NCBI GenBank assembly: GCA_009993605.1
Contig: JAACTB010000008.1
Coordinates: 62,001 to 126,000 of the forward strand
Source of the DNA: Erythrobacter sp.
GTDB taxonomy: Bacteria; Pseudomonadota; Alphaproteobacteria; Sphingomonadales; Sphingomonadaceae
Length of the DNA: 64,000 nucleotides
Direction of reading: 5' to 3'
Positions 35,052 through 46,208 of this stretch are shown one piece after another. Numbering within the stretch: position 1 is the stretch's first letter; every line of letters begins with the position of its first letter. The notes under the pieces were generated by a model. The model saw only the letters and a list, made by a program, of their open reading frames with translations. It ran no database searches and was not told the origin of the DNA. Position numbers and translations under genes: made by a program.

Positions 35052-35788
35052 GCGCTTCGGAAACCGCGCCGCCCTACGATCTGTGGTACTGGCCCTCGAT
35101 CCAGGGGCGTGGCGAATTCGTCCGCCTGTTCCTTGCCGCCGCCGATCTCGATTGGCGGGACCGGACGCGCGAGGGCGATGCGCAGGCTCTGGTCGAGGAT
35201 ATGGAGGAGCGCGCGAAAAACGGCTTCGCGCCCTACGCTCCGCCCTATCTGGTCGAGCGCGAGACCGATTTCGCCATCGCGCAAGTCGCGCATATCGTCA
35301 CCTGGCTCACCGAGAAACATGGCCGCGCGACCGGCGATGCCGCGACCGATCTGCATCTCATCCAGCTGCAGCTGACCATCACCGACATCGTCGCCGAAGT
35401 GCACGACGTCCACCACCCGATCGCCGGCAGCCTCTATTACGACGATCAGAAGGACGCCGCTAAAATCGCCGCTGAGAAATTCCGCGAAGAGCGAATTCCG
35501 AAATATTTCGACCATTTCGAACAGGCGCTCGGAGTCAAGGAAGGCCCCTTCATGGCGGGCCGAAGCTCGAGCCATGTCGACACTTCGCTTTTCCAGCTGG
35601 TCGAAGGGCTGCGCTACGCGTTCCCCCAGCGCATGGCTGCGATCGAGTCAGACTATCCGCGCCTCGTCGCCTGCCGCGATGCGGTGGCCGGGATCGAAGG
35701 CGTCGCCCGCTATATGGACAGCGAACGCCGGATCACCTTCAACGAGGACGGCATCTTCCGCCATTATCCCGAACTGGACGCGGCATGA
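35048..35788 (+). CDS. Glutathione S-transferase family protein
   Basis: A 246-residue GST. The N-terminal thioredoxin-like part begins YDLWYWPSIQGRGEFVRLFLAAADLDWRD, with the catalytic tyrosine position as in sigma or related classes, and APPYLVERETDFAIAQVAHIVTWL supplies the Glu/Ser glutathione-binding turn. The helical C-terminal half ends in HYPELDAA. The substrate is unknown. ATGA overlap with bolA. Confidence 0.88.
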   Translation: MSASETAPPYDLWYWPSIQGRGEFVRLFLAAADLDWRDRTREGDAQALVEDMEERAKNGFAPYAPPYLVERETDFAIAQVAHIVTWLTEKHGRATGDAATDLHLIQLQLTITDIVAEVHDVHHPIAGSLYYDDQKDAAKIAAEKFREERIPKYFDHFEQALGVKEGPFMAGRSSSHVDTSLFQLVEGLRYAFPQRMAAIESDYPRLVACRDAVAGIEGVARYMDSERRITFNEDGIFRHYPELDAA

Positions 35789-35801
35789 GCCTGTATTCCG
35801 T

Positions 35802-36407
35802 CTAACGGTTAAGCGTGAAGAACATCACGTAGATCAGGCGTCCATCGGCGACACTCGACCCAAAGCCGGGACCGGAAGAATGGAAAAGCCAAGGGCGGAG
35901 CAGGATCAGTCGGTTGAACCGCATCGGAATGGACATTGTTTTTTCCCAAGCCGAACGCTTTTTGCCATCGGCAAACACAGTCTGATCCATCACGGCCTTG
36001 CTGCTCGCATATCCCAGCCGCCCCGCTTCCCGGTCGTTTATGGGTATCTGATCAAGCCCCGTTTTCTTGTGTCTGAAAAAATCCGTGCCGCCGCGCGCAT
36101 CCTGGTCGCGAGAAAGATAAAGGATGCCTGACCATTGCGCACTATCGACGTGGACGGCGCCCAATCGCGGATCACTCGCCAGCGTCAGTCTGCAGTGGCC
36201 ATGCGATTCCATAGGATCGATCGGCCTTAGATTCTCTCCCACGAGACTGGATACGTGTTGGGAAAGCCCGGGAAGGTCGATCCGCTGCGCGCTGTTGCGC
36301 CCCGGAAACTCGCCTTTGAGATCGGGGTAATTCAAGCCGAGCGCCGTTTGACGGAAAGCGTCCGGTTTTTCGAGGAAGTCGTCGATGATCATGAGGGACA
36401 AGGGCAT
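35802..36407 (-). CDS. DUF6445-like protein (possible Fe(II)/2OG oxygenase fold)
   Basis: A 201-residue protein resembling the DUF6445 family. It opens MIIDDFLEKPDAFRQTALGLNYPDLKGEFPGRNS, carries the HxD pair VHVDSAQWSGILYLSRDQDARGGTDFFRHKK and a late LRPWLFHSSGPGFG. That order (HxD then distal His) is the metal triad of 2-oxoglutarate dioxygenases, so hydroxylase activity is plausible. The DNA is visibly less GC-rich than neighbours (runs such as TTTTCTTGTGTCTGAAAAAA), suggesting recent acquisition. In related bacteria DUF6445 genes usually sit with TonB receptors; here none is adjacent. Confidence 0.75.
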   Translation of the reverse strand: MPLSLMIIDDFLEKPDAFRQTALGLNYPDLKGEFPGRNSAQRIDLPGLSQHVSSLVGENLRPIDPMESHGHCRLTLASDPRLGAVHVDSAQWSGILYLSRDQDARGGTDFFRHKKTGLDQIPINDREAGRLGYASSKAVMDQTVFADGKKRSAWEKTMSIPMRFNRLILLRPWLFHSSGPGFGSSVADGRLIYVMFFTLNR

Positions 36408-36472
36408 GACCTGCGCCTAATCCCGCTTCGAAGTGGTGGCAACTGGTGCCAACGCCAGATAAGGTTCTGGAG

Positions 36473-37357
36473 ATGATCACGCAAACCCTAACCCCCACCA
36501 CCCACGATCTCGGCCAGTTCGAGGTACGCCGCGTATTGCCTTCGAAGGCCTTGAGCATGGTCGGCCCGTTCATCTTCGTCGACCAGTTCGGCCCGGCCCA
36601 GCTCGACCTCGGGACCGGCATGGACGTGCGCCCGCATCCGCATATCGATCTTGCCACGGTCACCTGGCTGTTCGAAGGCGCGATCGATCACCGCGACAGT
36701 CTGGGGAGTTTTTCCACCATCCGGCCCGGCCAGGTCAATCTGATGACCGCAGGGCGCGGGATCGTGCATTCGGAACGCTCCCCCCAGGAAGAGCGCGATA
36801 CGGGTTCGCGGCTGTACGGAATGCAGACATGGCTGGCCCTCCCCGACGGGCGCGAGGAGATCGACCCCGCTTTCGAAGCGATCGGCGATCTTCCGATGAT
36901 CGAGGACGGGCGCAGCAAGGCGATCGTCATCATGGGTGAATTGTGGGGCGAACGCGCCGCGACAACCACCCATGCCGATACGATCTACGCCGAGATTGTC
37001 CTGCAACCGGGCGGCGCGATCCCGATCGAGGACGAGGCGGACGAGCGCGCGGTGATGCTGGTGGGCGGCGAGGCGCGGATCGACGGGATTGCGCTGAAGC
37101 TCTACGAATTGTCGGTGCTGAAGCCGGGGCGCGAGATGACGCTCGAAAGCGGCGCGGGCGGGCGCGTCATGCTGCTCGGCGGCGAAGCCTTTTCGACCCG
37201 CCGCCATGCCTGGTGGAATTTCGTCAGCTCCAGCCGCGAACGGATCGAACAGGCTAAACAGGATTGGCGCGAAGGTCGCTTCCCGAAAGTCCCGGGCGAT
37301 GCGGAAGAGTTCATCCCCCTGCCCGACGGCGCGCCCAAGACCGTAACCTATCCATGA
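36473..37357 (+). CDS. Pirin family protein
   Basis: A 294-residue bicupin of the pirin family. Family signatures are FIFVDQFGPAQLDLGTGMDVRPHPHIDLATVTWLFEG with the metal-binding HPH and TVTWL, and MTAGRGIVHSERSP. Bacterial pirins can act as quercetin dioxygenases or regulators; the biological role here is unknown. ATG 36473 is used (AAGG eight bases upstream); an in-frame ATG at 36446 is less likely. It shares a divergent 65-bp gap with DUF6445. Confidence 0.92.
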   Translation: MITQTLTPTTHDLGQFEVRRVLPSKALSMVGPFIFVDQFGPAQLDLGTGMDVRPHPHIDLATVTWLFEGAIDHRDSLGSFSTIRPGQVNLMTAGRGIVHSERSPQEERDTGSRLYGMQTWLALPDGREEIDPAFEAIGDLPMIEDGRSKAIVIMGELWGERAATTTHADTIYAEIVLQPGGAIPIEDEADERAVMLVGGEARIDGIALKLYELSVLKPGREMTLESGAGGRVMLLGGEAFSTRRHAWWNFVSSSRERIEQAKQDWREGRFPKVPGDAEEFIPLPDGAPKTVTYP

Positions 37358-37367
37358 GGACGAGAAC

Positions 37368-38177
37368 ATGAGCTTCGAAGGCAAGACCATCTGGATCACC
37401 GGGGCGAGCAGCGGGATCGGCGCGGCGCTGGCCCGCGAATGGTCCGGGCGCGGGGCCGCGATAATCCTGTCGGGCCGCGATCGGGAACGGCTCGACGCGG
37501 TTGCCGGATCGCTCGACACCGAAACGCTCGTCCTTCCCTTCGACGTGCGCGACGAGGATAATATGCGGCAGGCGACGCAGGAGGCGGTGGCGTGGCGCGG
37601 CGTCGATGTCTTCGTCGCCAATGCCGGCGTCTCGCAGCGCAGCCCCGCGACGCAGACCGCCATGCAGGTCTATCGCGACATCGTCGAAATCGATCTCCTC
37701 GCGCAGATCGCCGCGACGCAGGCCTTGCTCCCCCATCTGACCGATCGGCAGTCGGGCAAGCTCGTCTTCATCTCCAGCATCGCGGGCAAGGTCGGCGTGC
37801 CGCTGCGCACCGCCTATTGCGCCGCCAAATTCGGCCTGATCGGCTATGCCGACGCCCTGCGGGCCGAATTGTCGCAGAGCGGAGTGGACGTGCATGTCGT
37901 CTGCCCCGGATCGGTCGCCACCGATGTCAGCCGCAATGCGCTGACCGGAGACGGCGAGAAGCGTGGCAAGAGCGACCGGGCGATCGACAACGGCATTCCG
38001 CCCGCAGAGGCCGCAAAACGCATCGTCGATGCGATTGCGGAGGGCCAGCGCGAGATCATCGTCGCGCAGGGGATGGAGGAAGCGATGGGCGAACTGCGCC
38101 GCACGCCGGACGAATTGCTCGATCAGGTCGCGGCGATGGTGGCGGCCGGATATATGGAGAAGATGCAGGCCGAGTAA
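37368..38177 (+). CDS. Short-chain dehydrogenase/reductase
   Basis: A 269-residue classical SDR. TGASSGIGAALARE is the NAD(P) motif, NAGVSQRSP the stabilising NAG, and SSIAGKVGVPLRTAYCAAK carries the Ser and YxxxK catalytic residues. The substrate is unknown; the C-terminal ends EELDQVAAMVAAGYMEKMQAE-like and has no membrane segment. It follows the pirin gene by ten bp and probably forms an operon with it. Confidence 0.92.
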   Translation: MSFEGKTIWITGASSGIGAALAREWSGRGAAIILSGRDRERLDAVAGSLDTETLVLPFDVRDEDNMRQATQEAVAWRGVDVFVANAGVSQRSPATQTAMQVYRDIVEIDLLAQIAATQALLPHLTDRQSGKLVFISSIAGKVGVPLRTAYCAAKFGLIGYADALRAELSQSGVDVHVVCPGSVATDVSRNALTGDGEKRGKSDRAIDNGIPPAEAAKRIVDAIAEGQREIIVAQGMEEAMGELRRTPDELLDQVAAMVAAGYMEKMQAE

Positions 38178-38184
38178 TTTCGCC

Positions 38185-39291
38185 CTAGGCGACCCACTCT
38201 ACCCATTCCCCGTGCGGATGCGCGGTGGCGAGCAGGACCGGCCCCTCCCCGCCCGGCCAGTATCTGACCCGCAATTCGTGGGCAAAGGTTTCGCGATTGG
38301 TTTCGAGCGCCAGCCAGGCCAGCGGCTTGGTCTCGCTCGCCATCGAGCCGGCCTCGTCCATTGCAGCGGTGACAGCATCCTGCGCCGCATCGGGTAGGTA
38401 TTGCCAGACGATCGAATGCGTGAGCGTGCGCGTGACGCCCTCTTCCTGCGGCGCATCCAGCGCGTCTGCCACGAAGCTCGCCGCATCCTGCCGCGCGATA
38501 TCGGGCGGGAAGCGGCTCGCCATCGCGATCGCGATATCGATCCGTGCCATGCGCTGGCTCGCTTCGGGCCAGACATAGCTCTTGAGGCGGAGCGCCTGGG
38601 CTTCGTCGGTCAGATCGACCGGCTTGAGATCGCAGCCTCGCGCCGACACGATCTGCGGATCGGTGTCGGGCGGAGAGGCCCTGCGCCATTCCGGCGCGAT
38701 CACCATGCGGCTGCCGGACGGTCCAATATCGATGCCGCCCAATTCGTAGCGATATCGGCCCATCATCGTGTTGATGCCCGCGCTCGCCCCGATCTCGACC
38801 AGTTCGAAGCGCGGCGCCACTCGGTCGGCCAGCCACAACAGCCCCGCCATCAGCGCAGCCGATCGGCCCGCCTCGTTGGTCTGGGGCGGATGGTCGAGCC
38901 AGGGGAGCAGCGCGTGATCGTGCTTCTCCACCACCTCGCGGATCAGGTCGTCGACCTGGCCCTGATCGACGGTCCGGCCTTCGTAAACATCCGCCAGGCG
39001 AGGTTCCGCGCCGGTCAGCAACAGATTGTGGATACCGCCCGCGATCCGCAACGGCATCGCATCGCGCAGGCTCAGCCCCTGCCACAAGAAGATGCGCCGC
39101 GCGGTCGCCGCCTGGCTGTCCTCCAGCGCCAGCAGAGCGCGCACCACCCGGCCCGTACCCTGTGCGCCCGCCCGCTCGGCGTGCTCGGCCTGCCACGCGA
39201 TCGCCTGCGGCACGGATACGATATCCATCACTGCGCCGGTTTGCCCCGCGCCGCGTTCCTTCGCGTCGTCCGTCTGCCCGTTTGCCGCCAT
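38185..39291 (-). CDS. DUF2332 family protein
   Basis: A 368-residue DUF2332 protein. The sequence has helical and beta stretches with a conserved [22 protein letters not shown] near the middle, a glycine-rich phrase suggesting a nucleotide- or SAM-binding loop, and a C-terminal [21 protein letters not shown]. No catalytic function is known for the family. The start is either ATG 39291 or ATG 39228 (MDIVSVPQ); the first 21 residues are low complexity, so the shorter form could be real. It is divergent from hisG across 42 bp. Confidence 0.8.
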   Translation of the reverse strand: MAANGQTDDAKERGAGQTGAVMDIVSVPQAIAWQAEHAERAGAQGTGRVVRALLALEDSQAATARRIFLWQGLSLRDAMPLRIAGGIHNLLLTGAEPRLADVYEGRTVDQGQVDDLIREVVEKHDHALLPWLDHPPQTNEAGRSAALMAGLLWLADRVAPRFELVEIGASAGINTMMGRYRYELGGIDIGPSGSRMVIAPEWRRASPPDTDPQIVSARGCDLKPVDLTDEAQALRLKSYVWPEASQRMARIDIAIAMASRFPPDIARQDAASFVADALDAPQEEGVTRTLTHSIVWQYLPDAAQDAVTAAMDEAGSMASETKPLAWLALETNRETFAHELRVRYWPGGEGPVLLATAHPHGEWVEWVA

Positions 39292-39333
39292 GCGTGTTGC
39301 CCTTTGTCCTGCCGCTGCCTATCTGCCCGCACC

Positions 39334-39990
39334 ATGCCGCAAACACTCACCTTCGCCGTGCCCAAGGGCCGTATCCTCGACGAGGCGCTGCCGGTGATGG
39401 CGCGCGCGGGCGTGGTGCCGGAAGACGCCTTCCACGACAAGGCGAACCGCTCGCTGACCTTTGCGACCACGCGCGAGGATATGCGCCTGATCCGGGTGCG
39501 CGCCTTCGATGTGGCGACCTTCGTCGCGCATGGCGCGGCGCAATTGGGCATCGTGGGATCGGATGTGATCGAGGAATTCGATTATGCCGAGCTCTACGCG
39601 CCCGTCGATCTCGATTTCGGCCATTGCCACCTCGCCGTCGCCGAACCCAAGGACGCTGCGCGCGATATCGCGGGCGCCAGCCATTTGCGGGTGGCGACCA
39701 AATATCCCAATCTGACCCGCCGGCATTTCGAGGCCATGGGCATTCAGGCCGAATGCGTGAAATTGAACGGCGCGATGGAGATCGCTCCGGAACTGGGCCT
39801 CGCCGGGCGGATCGTGGATCTCGTCTCGACGGGCACCACCTTGCGCGAAAACGGCCTTGTCGAAACCAGCCGCATCCTCGACATCTCCGCCCGCCTGATC
39901 GTCAATCGCGCCGCACTCAAAACGGACAGCCGCGTCGGCGCGCTGGTCGAGGCGTTCCGCGCCGATGCCGCGAAAAGGAAAGCCGCCTGA
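39334..39990 (+). CDS. hisG: ATP phosphoribosyltransferase, short form
   Basis: First committed enzyme of histidine synthesis. At 218 residues it is the short HisG form, which needs the regulatory HisZ subunit; no hisZ is in the window. [46 protein letters not shown] and [20 protein letters not shown] are family phrases. Its TGA shares bases with the hisD ATG. Confidence 0.95.
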   Translation: MPQTLTFAVPKGRILDEALPVMARAGVVPEDAFHDKANRSLTFATTREDMRLIRVRAFDVATFVAHGAAQLGIVGSDVIEEFDYAELYAPVDLDFGHCHLAVAEPKDAARDIAGASHLRVATKYPNLTRRHFEAMGIQAECVKLNGAMEIAPELGLAGRIVDLVSTGTTLRENGLVETSRILDISARLIVNRAALKTDSRVGALVEAFRADAAKRKAA

Positions 39991-41279
39991 TGCAATTCCT
40001 CACCCATGGCGAAGACGGCTTCGAGCGCGCGTTCGAGCGCGTGGTGCGCGACCGGCGCGAGAGCGATGCCGATGTGGCGCGCGATGTCGCCCGCATCCTC
40101 AGCGAAGTGCGCGAGCGGGGCGACCGGGCGTTGGTGGAATACACCATGCGCTTCGACGACCATCGCCTGACCGAGGATTCCGACTGGCGCATCACGGCGG
40201 AGGAATGCGCCGCCGCCCACGCCTCGCTCGATCCCGAGCTGCGCGATGCGCTCCAGCTCGCCGCCGACCGCATCCGCGCCTATCACGAAGGCCAGCTGCC
40301 CGAAAATCGCGACTATACCGACGCGGTCGGAATGCGGATCGGCGCGCGCTGGAACGCGGTCGAGGCGGCGGGGCTTTACGTGCCCGGAGGCCGCGCGGCC
40401 TATCCGTCGTCGCTGCTGATGAACGCCATTCCCGCCAAGGTCGCGGGCGTCGATCGGCTCGTCGTGACGACCCCGACGCCCAAAGGCGAGAGCAATCCGC
40501 TGGTCCTCGCCGCCGCGCATATCGCGGGCGTGGACGAGATCTGGCGCGTCGGCGGGGCGCAGGCCGTGGCCGCGCTCGCCTACGGGACGGACAGGATCGC
40601 GCGCGTCGATGTCGTGACCGGACCGGGCAATGCCTGGGTCGCGGAAGCCAAGCGCCAGCTTTACGGCGTGGTCGGCATCGATATGGTCGCGGGCCCAAGC
40701 GAAATTCTCGTCATCGCCGACAAGGACAACGACCCCGACTGGATCGCCGCCGACCTTTTAAGCCAGGCCGAGCACGATCCCACCAGCCAGTCCATCCTCA
40801 TCACCGACGATCGCGGCTTCGCCAAGCTGGTCGAAGATGCGGTGGACCTGCAATTGATGAGCTTACCGACTGCAAAGACCGCGCGCACCAGTTGGGAAGC
40901 GAACGGGTTGATCGTGGTGGTCGATACGCTCGACGATGCGATCCCGCTCGCCGATCGCCTCGCTGCCGAACACGTCCAGCTCGCGGTCGACGATCCTGAA
41001 CCGCTGTTCGCGAAGCTTCGCCATGCGGGCAGCGTGTTCCTCGGTCGCACCACGCCGGAAGCCGTCGGCGATTATGTCGCCGGGCCGAACCACGTCCTTC
41101 CCACCGGGCGCCGCGCGCGCTTTGCCAGCGGACTGTCGGTGCTCGACTTCATGAAGCGCACCAGCTTCATCGACGCGAAGCCCGAGGCGCTCGCCGCAAT
41201 CGGACCCGCAGCCGTCGCGCTCGCCCATGCCGAGGGCCTGCCCGCCCATGCCAAATCCATCGAATTGAGACTGAAATGA
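39990..41279 (+). CDS. hisD: Histidinol dehydrogenase
   Basis: A 429-residue zinc enzyme oxidising histidinol to histidine. Signatures are AGLYVPGGRAAYPSSLLMN, VVTGPGNAWVAEAKRQLYG, MVAGPSEILVIAD, LLSQAEHDPTSQS and AGPNHVLPTGRRARFASGLSV. Starts within the hisG stop (TGATG) and overlaps nusB by four bases, so hisG-hisD-nusB are coupled. Two histidine genes stand alone here, without the hisBHAFIE block. Confidence 0.97.
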   Translation: MQFLTHGEDGFERAFERVVRDRRESDADVARDVARILSEVRERGDRALVEYTMRFDDHRLTEDSDWRITAEECAAAHASLDPELRDALQLAADRIRAYHEGQLPENRDYTDAVGMRIGARWNAVEAAGLYVPGGRAAYPSSLLMNAIPAKVAGVDRLVVTTPTPKGESNPLVLAAAHIAGVDEIWRVGGAQAVAALAYGTDRIARVDVVTGPGNAWVAEAKRQLYGVVGIDMVAGPSEILVIADKDNDPDWIAADLLSQAEHDPTSQSILITDDRGFAKLVEDAVDLQLMSLPTAKTARTSWEANGLIVVVDTLDDAIPLADRLAAEHVQLAVDDPEPLFAKLRHAGSVFLGRTTPEAVGDYVAGPNHVLPTGRRARFASGLSVLDFMKRTSFIDAKPEALAAIGPAAVALAHAEGLPAHAKSIELRLK

Positions 41280-41728
41280 GCCGCAACTCCCGCTCTCAGG
41301 CCCGCAGCGCCGCGCGCCTCGCCGCCGTCCAGGCGCTGTATCAGCGCCAGATGGAAAAGACCCCCCTCCCCCGCCTGCTCGACGAATTTCACCAGCATCG
41401 CCTGGGGCGCGAGATCGAGGGCGACGAATATGCCGATGCCGAAGTCGCCTTCTTCGACGATGTCGTCAGCGGCGTCGATGCGCGCCGCGAGGAGATCGAC
41501 GACAAGCTGACCGCGCGGCTGGCGCAAGGCTGGACGCTCGCCCGGCTCGACAAGACCATGCTCCAGATCCTGCGCGCGGGCACATACGAACTGATCGCGC
41601 GCCCCGACATCAGCAAGGCCACCGCGATCAGCGAATATGTCGATGTAGCGAAGGCCTTCTTCGACGACCGCGAGGCGAAATTCGTCAACGGCGTGCTGGA
41701 TGCGGTCGCCAAGGATGCCGGGCGCTGA
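41276..41728 (+). CDS. nusB: Transcription antitermination factor NusB
   Basis: A 150-residue NusB: SRSQARSAARLAAVQALYQRQMEK at the N-terminus, ILRAGTYELIARPDISKATAISEYVDVAKAFFDDREAKFVNGVLDAVAKDA at the C-terminus. With NusE it binds boxA RNA in rRNA antitermination. The ATG overlaps the hisD stop; its TGA overlaps the thiL start (CTGA). Confidence 0.96.
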   Translation: MSRNSRSQARSAARLAAVQALYQRQMEKTPLPRLLDEFHQHRLGREIEGDEYADAEVAFFDDVVSGVDARREEIDDKLTARLAQGWTLARLDKTMLQILRAGTYELIARPDISKATAISEYVDVAKAFFDDREAKFVNGVLDAVAKDAGR

Positions 41729-42579
41729 AGGAAGCGGATTTCATCGCCGCGCTGTCCGGGCTGGCCGGTGATCCCGCCGCGCGGGGGCTTCGCGACGATG
41801 CCGCGGTCGTCCAGTTCGGTGGCGAGCGGCTGATCCTGACGCACGATACGCTCGTCCAGGGGGTTCATGTGCGCGAGGACGAGGATCCGGCGGACATCGC
41901 CTGGAAACTCGTGGCGGTGAATTTGTCCGATCTCGCGGCGAAGGGAGCCGAGCCGGTGGGCGTGCTGATCGGGCATATGCTGGGGAGTCGCGACGAGCGG
42001 TTCCTGGACGGCCTGCGGGCTGTCCTCGGCGAATACGGAGTGCCCCTGCTCGGCGGCGACACGGTTCGCGCCGAAGGAAGACGCGTCTGGGGCTGCACCG
42101 CGATCGGGCGCGCCACATCGGACCCGGTGCCGGACCGGCGCGGAGCGAAGGCGGGCGATGCGGTCTATGTCACCGGCACGCTCGGCCGCGCGATGCTCGG
42201 TTTCGAGGCGCCCGAGGGCGAGCACGGGCCCGCCTATCGCCGTCCCGTCCCCCGCCTTTCGGAAGGGCGCGCGCTCGCACCGATCGTTTCGGCGATGATG
42301 GATATATCGGACGGGTTGTTGCTCGATTGCTGGCGCTTGGCCGAGGCGAGCGGGACGCGGATCGAACTCGACAGCTCAACAATCCCCGTCGCCGACCCGG
42401 CGCGCCGCGACGAATGCCTGCGCTGGGGCGACGATTACGAATTGCTGTTCACGGCGCCCGCCGAAGCCGAAATGCCGATCGCCGCGAGCCGGATCGGCAC
42501 GGTCGTGGCGGACGGACCGGCCCTGATCCTCGACGGACAGGCGCTCTCTCGCTCCGACGGGCTCGGCTACAGCCATTAG
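41725..42579 (+). CDS. thiL: Thiamine-monophosphate kinase, apparent CTG start
   Basis: Phosphorylates thiamine phosphate to thiamine diphosphate. Family motifs are RGLRDDAAVV, GERLILTHDTLVQGVHV, AVNLSDLAAKGAEPVG, MMDISDGLLLDC and WGDDYELLFTAP. No ATG, GTG or TTG lies in frame before GTG 41869, which would cut off the first metal site (DDAAV). The family N-terminus aligns at CTG 41725 (LKEADFIAALSGLA), which has AAGGA about nine bases upstream and overlaps the nusB stop as CTGA. I therefore call CTG as the start; length 284 residues is normal only with it. Confidence 0.85.
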   Translation: MKEADFIAALSGLAGDPAARGLRDDAAVVQFGGERLILTHDTLVQGVHVREDEDPADIAWKLVAVNLSDLAAKGAEPVGVLIGHMLGSRDERFLDGLRAVLGEYGVPLLGGDTVRAEGRRVWGCTAIGRATSDPVPDRRGAKAGDAVYVTGTLGRAMLGFEAPEGEHGPAYRRPVPRLSEGRALAPIVSAMMDISDGLLLDCWRLAEASGTRIELDSSTIPVADPARRDECLRWGDDYELLFTAPAEAEMPIAASRIGTVVADGPALILDGQALSRSDGLGYSH

Positions 42580-42723
42580 GGAAATTGCGCGGCGCGAGCC
42601 GAAGACGCATCGAAACCACACGCGATTGCGCCTTGCCACGCAATCCTGCCCGCTTATACCCTGACCCCATGTGCACTGGCGTTCCACGCCGGGAGACACG
42701 ATAAGAATAAATGGGAGGGGAAT

Positions 42724-44877
<2,154 letters not shown>

Positions 44878-44904
44878 TCTAAAATTTGTTTGGGGGACAA
44901 AGGA

Positions 44905-44934
44905 CCCGCCCGGAGCGATCCGGGCGGGTTTTTT
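44905..44934 (+). terminator. Intrinsic terminator of hppA
   Basis: CCCGCCCGGA, loop GCGA, TCCGGGCGGG, then TTTTTT: a perfect 10-bp stem and six Ts, 27 bases after the hppA stop. Confidence 0.95.
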
Positions 44935-45032
44935 AATGCCAAGGCCCGTTTTAAGTAAGTTTAAGCGCTTGCCCTCCTATAGACACCTTGTCTTCCGAAA
45001 GGGGAGGCGCGCATGGGGCGGCGACAACGCGG

Positions 45033-46208
45033 ATGAATGCAATTTCTGCCAGGAAATGGCGAAGCGACAAGCGCGGCTCGCCCCCGCGCACTCTCGCGCT
45101 GCGCTTGCAGGAAGGCTTCTCGGCCCCCGATTGGCCGGATTGCGACAGCCCCGCCTTTCTCGACCAATGGAGCGACCTTGCCCGCACGGCGGTATCTCCA
45201 AACCCGTTCAACGAGCCCTGGTTCGCCCTTCCCGGCCTGCGCGCCTTCGACCCCGCGCGTGACGTCAGGATCGCGTCATTGGTCAAGGACGGCAGGCTGG
45301 TGGGCCTGCTGCCCGTCACCGCATCGCGCCGTTATCATGGCCGGCCTCTGCCTCACCTTGCCGGGTGGAGCCATGCCAACTGCTTTTGCGGCGAACCGCT
45401 GATACTCCCCGGCTTCGAACAGGATTTCTGGCGCGGACTGCTCGAATGGGCGGATCGCGAGAGCGGGTTCGCCCCCTTCTTCCATCTGAGCGGCATTCCC
45501 GCCGACAGCCCCACGCTCGCGGCGCTCAACGTAGTGTGCCAGGATCAAGGCCGCGCCCCTGCGATCGTCCATCGCGAAGAGCGGGCCGTCCTCAATCACG
45601 GCCTCTCGCCCGAAGCGCATCTTGCGGCGGCTGCCAGCAAGAAACGCCGCAAGGACTGGTCGCGGCGGCTTCGGCGGCTCGAGGAAGAGGGCGATCTTCG
45701 CTTCACCCGGCACGACGATGCGGCGGGTCTCGAGACTTGGATCGACGAATTTCTCGCCTTGGAACGTATCGGGTGGAAGGGAGCGGAAAACTCTGCGCTC
45801 GCTTGCGATCCGCGCACCGAAGCCCTGTTTCGCGAAAGCCTGACCGGCGCGGCCGAGGCCGGTCGCCTCCAACGTATCGCCTATCACCTCGATGGGAGGC
45901 CGGTGGTCATGCTGGCGACCTTCGTCGCACCTCCCCATGCCTTCAGCTTCAAGACCGCCTATGACGAGGACCTCGCCCGCTTTTCCCCCGGCGTCCTCCT
46001 CCAGCTCGAAAATCTCGCTTTGCTCGAACGCGGGGATATTACGCTCACCGACAGTTGCGCCGCGCCCGATCATCCGATGATCGATCATATCTGGCGCGAC
46101 CGGCGCGAAATCGTCAAAGTCTCGATCCCGATCGGCGGCCGTCTCGGGCGATGGGTGGGTACTGCCCTGACCTCATTCGAAGCGCGCCGCCTGGAGAACC
46201 GCTCATGA
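45033..46208 (+). CDS. CelD/BcsL-type GNAT acetyltransferase
   Basis: A 391-residue protein of the CelD/BcsL double-GNAT type. Visible segments include SPNPFNEPWFALPGLRAFDP, LVKDGRLVGLLPVTASRRYHGRPLPHLAGWSHANCFCGEPLI, KKRRKDWSRRLRRLEEEGDLRF and VVMLATFVAPPHAFSFKTAYDEDLARFSPGVLLQLE, the usual acetyl-CoA and substrate region. These proteins acetylate amino-group acceptors of polysaccharides or small molecules; the target is unknown. ATG 45033 is chosen; an in-frame TTG at 44988 has no ribosome site. It overlaps the downstream cupin-like gene by four bases. Confidence 0.83.
   Translation: MNAISARKWRSDKRGSPPRTLALRLQEGFSAPDWPDCDSPAFLDQWSDLARTAVSPNPFNEPWFALPGLRAFDPARDVRIASLVKDGRLVGLLPVTASRRYHGRPLPHLAGWSHANCFCGEPLILPGFEQDFWRGLLEWADRESGFAPFFHLSGIPADSPTLAALNVVCQDQGRAPAIVHREERAVLNHGLSPEAHLAAAASKKRRKDWSRRLRRLEEEGDLRFTRHDDAAGLETWIDEFLALERIGWKGAENSALACDPRTEALFRESLTGAAEAGRLQRIAYHLDGRPVVMLATFVAPPHAFSFKTAYDEDLARFSPGVLLQLENLALLERGDITLTDSCAAPDHPMIDHIWRDRREIVKVSIPIGGRLGRWVGTALTSFEARRLENRS

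Noticed and set aside
42580-42723. Possible riboswitch or sRNA between thiL and hppA
   Set aside because: The 144-bp gap has no clear conserved stem set, such as a THI-box sequence, by eye; only the TTG start and GGGAGGGG are supported.
44988-45032. Upstream TTG start for the CelD-type gene
   Set aside because: No ribosome site at the TTG, and the added residues (SSERGGAHGAATTR) do not match the family.
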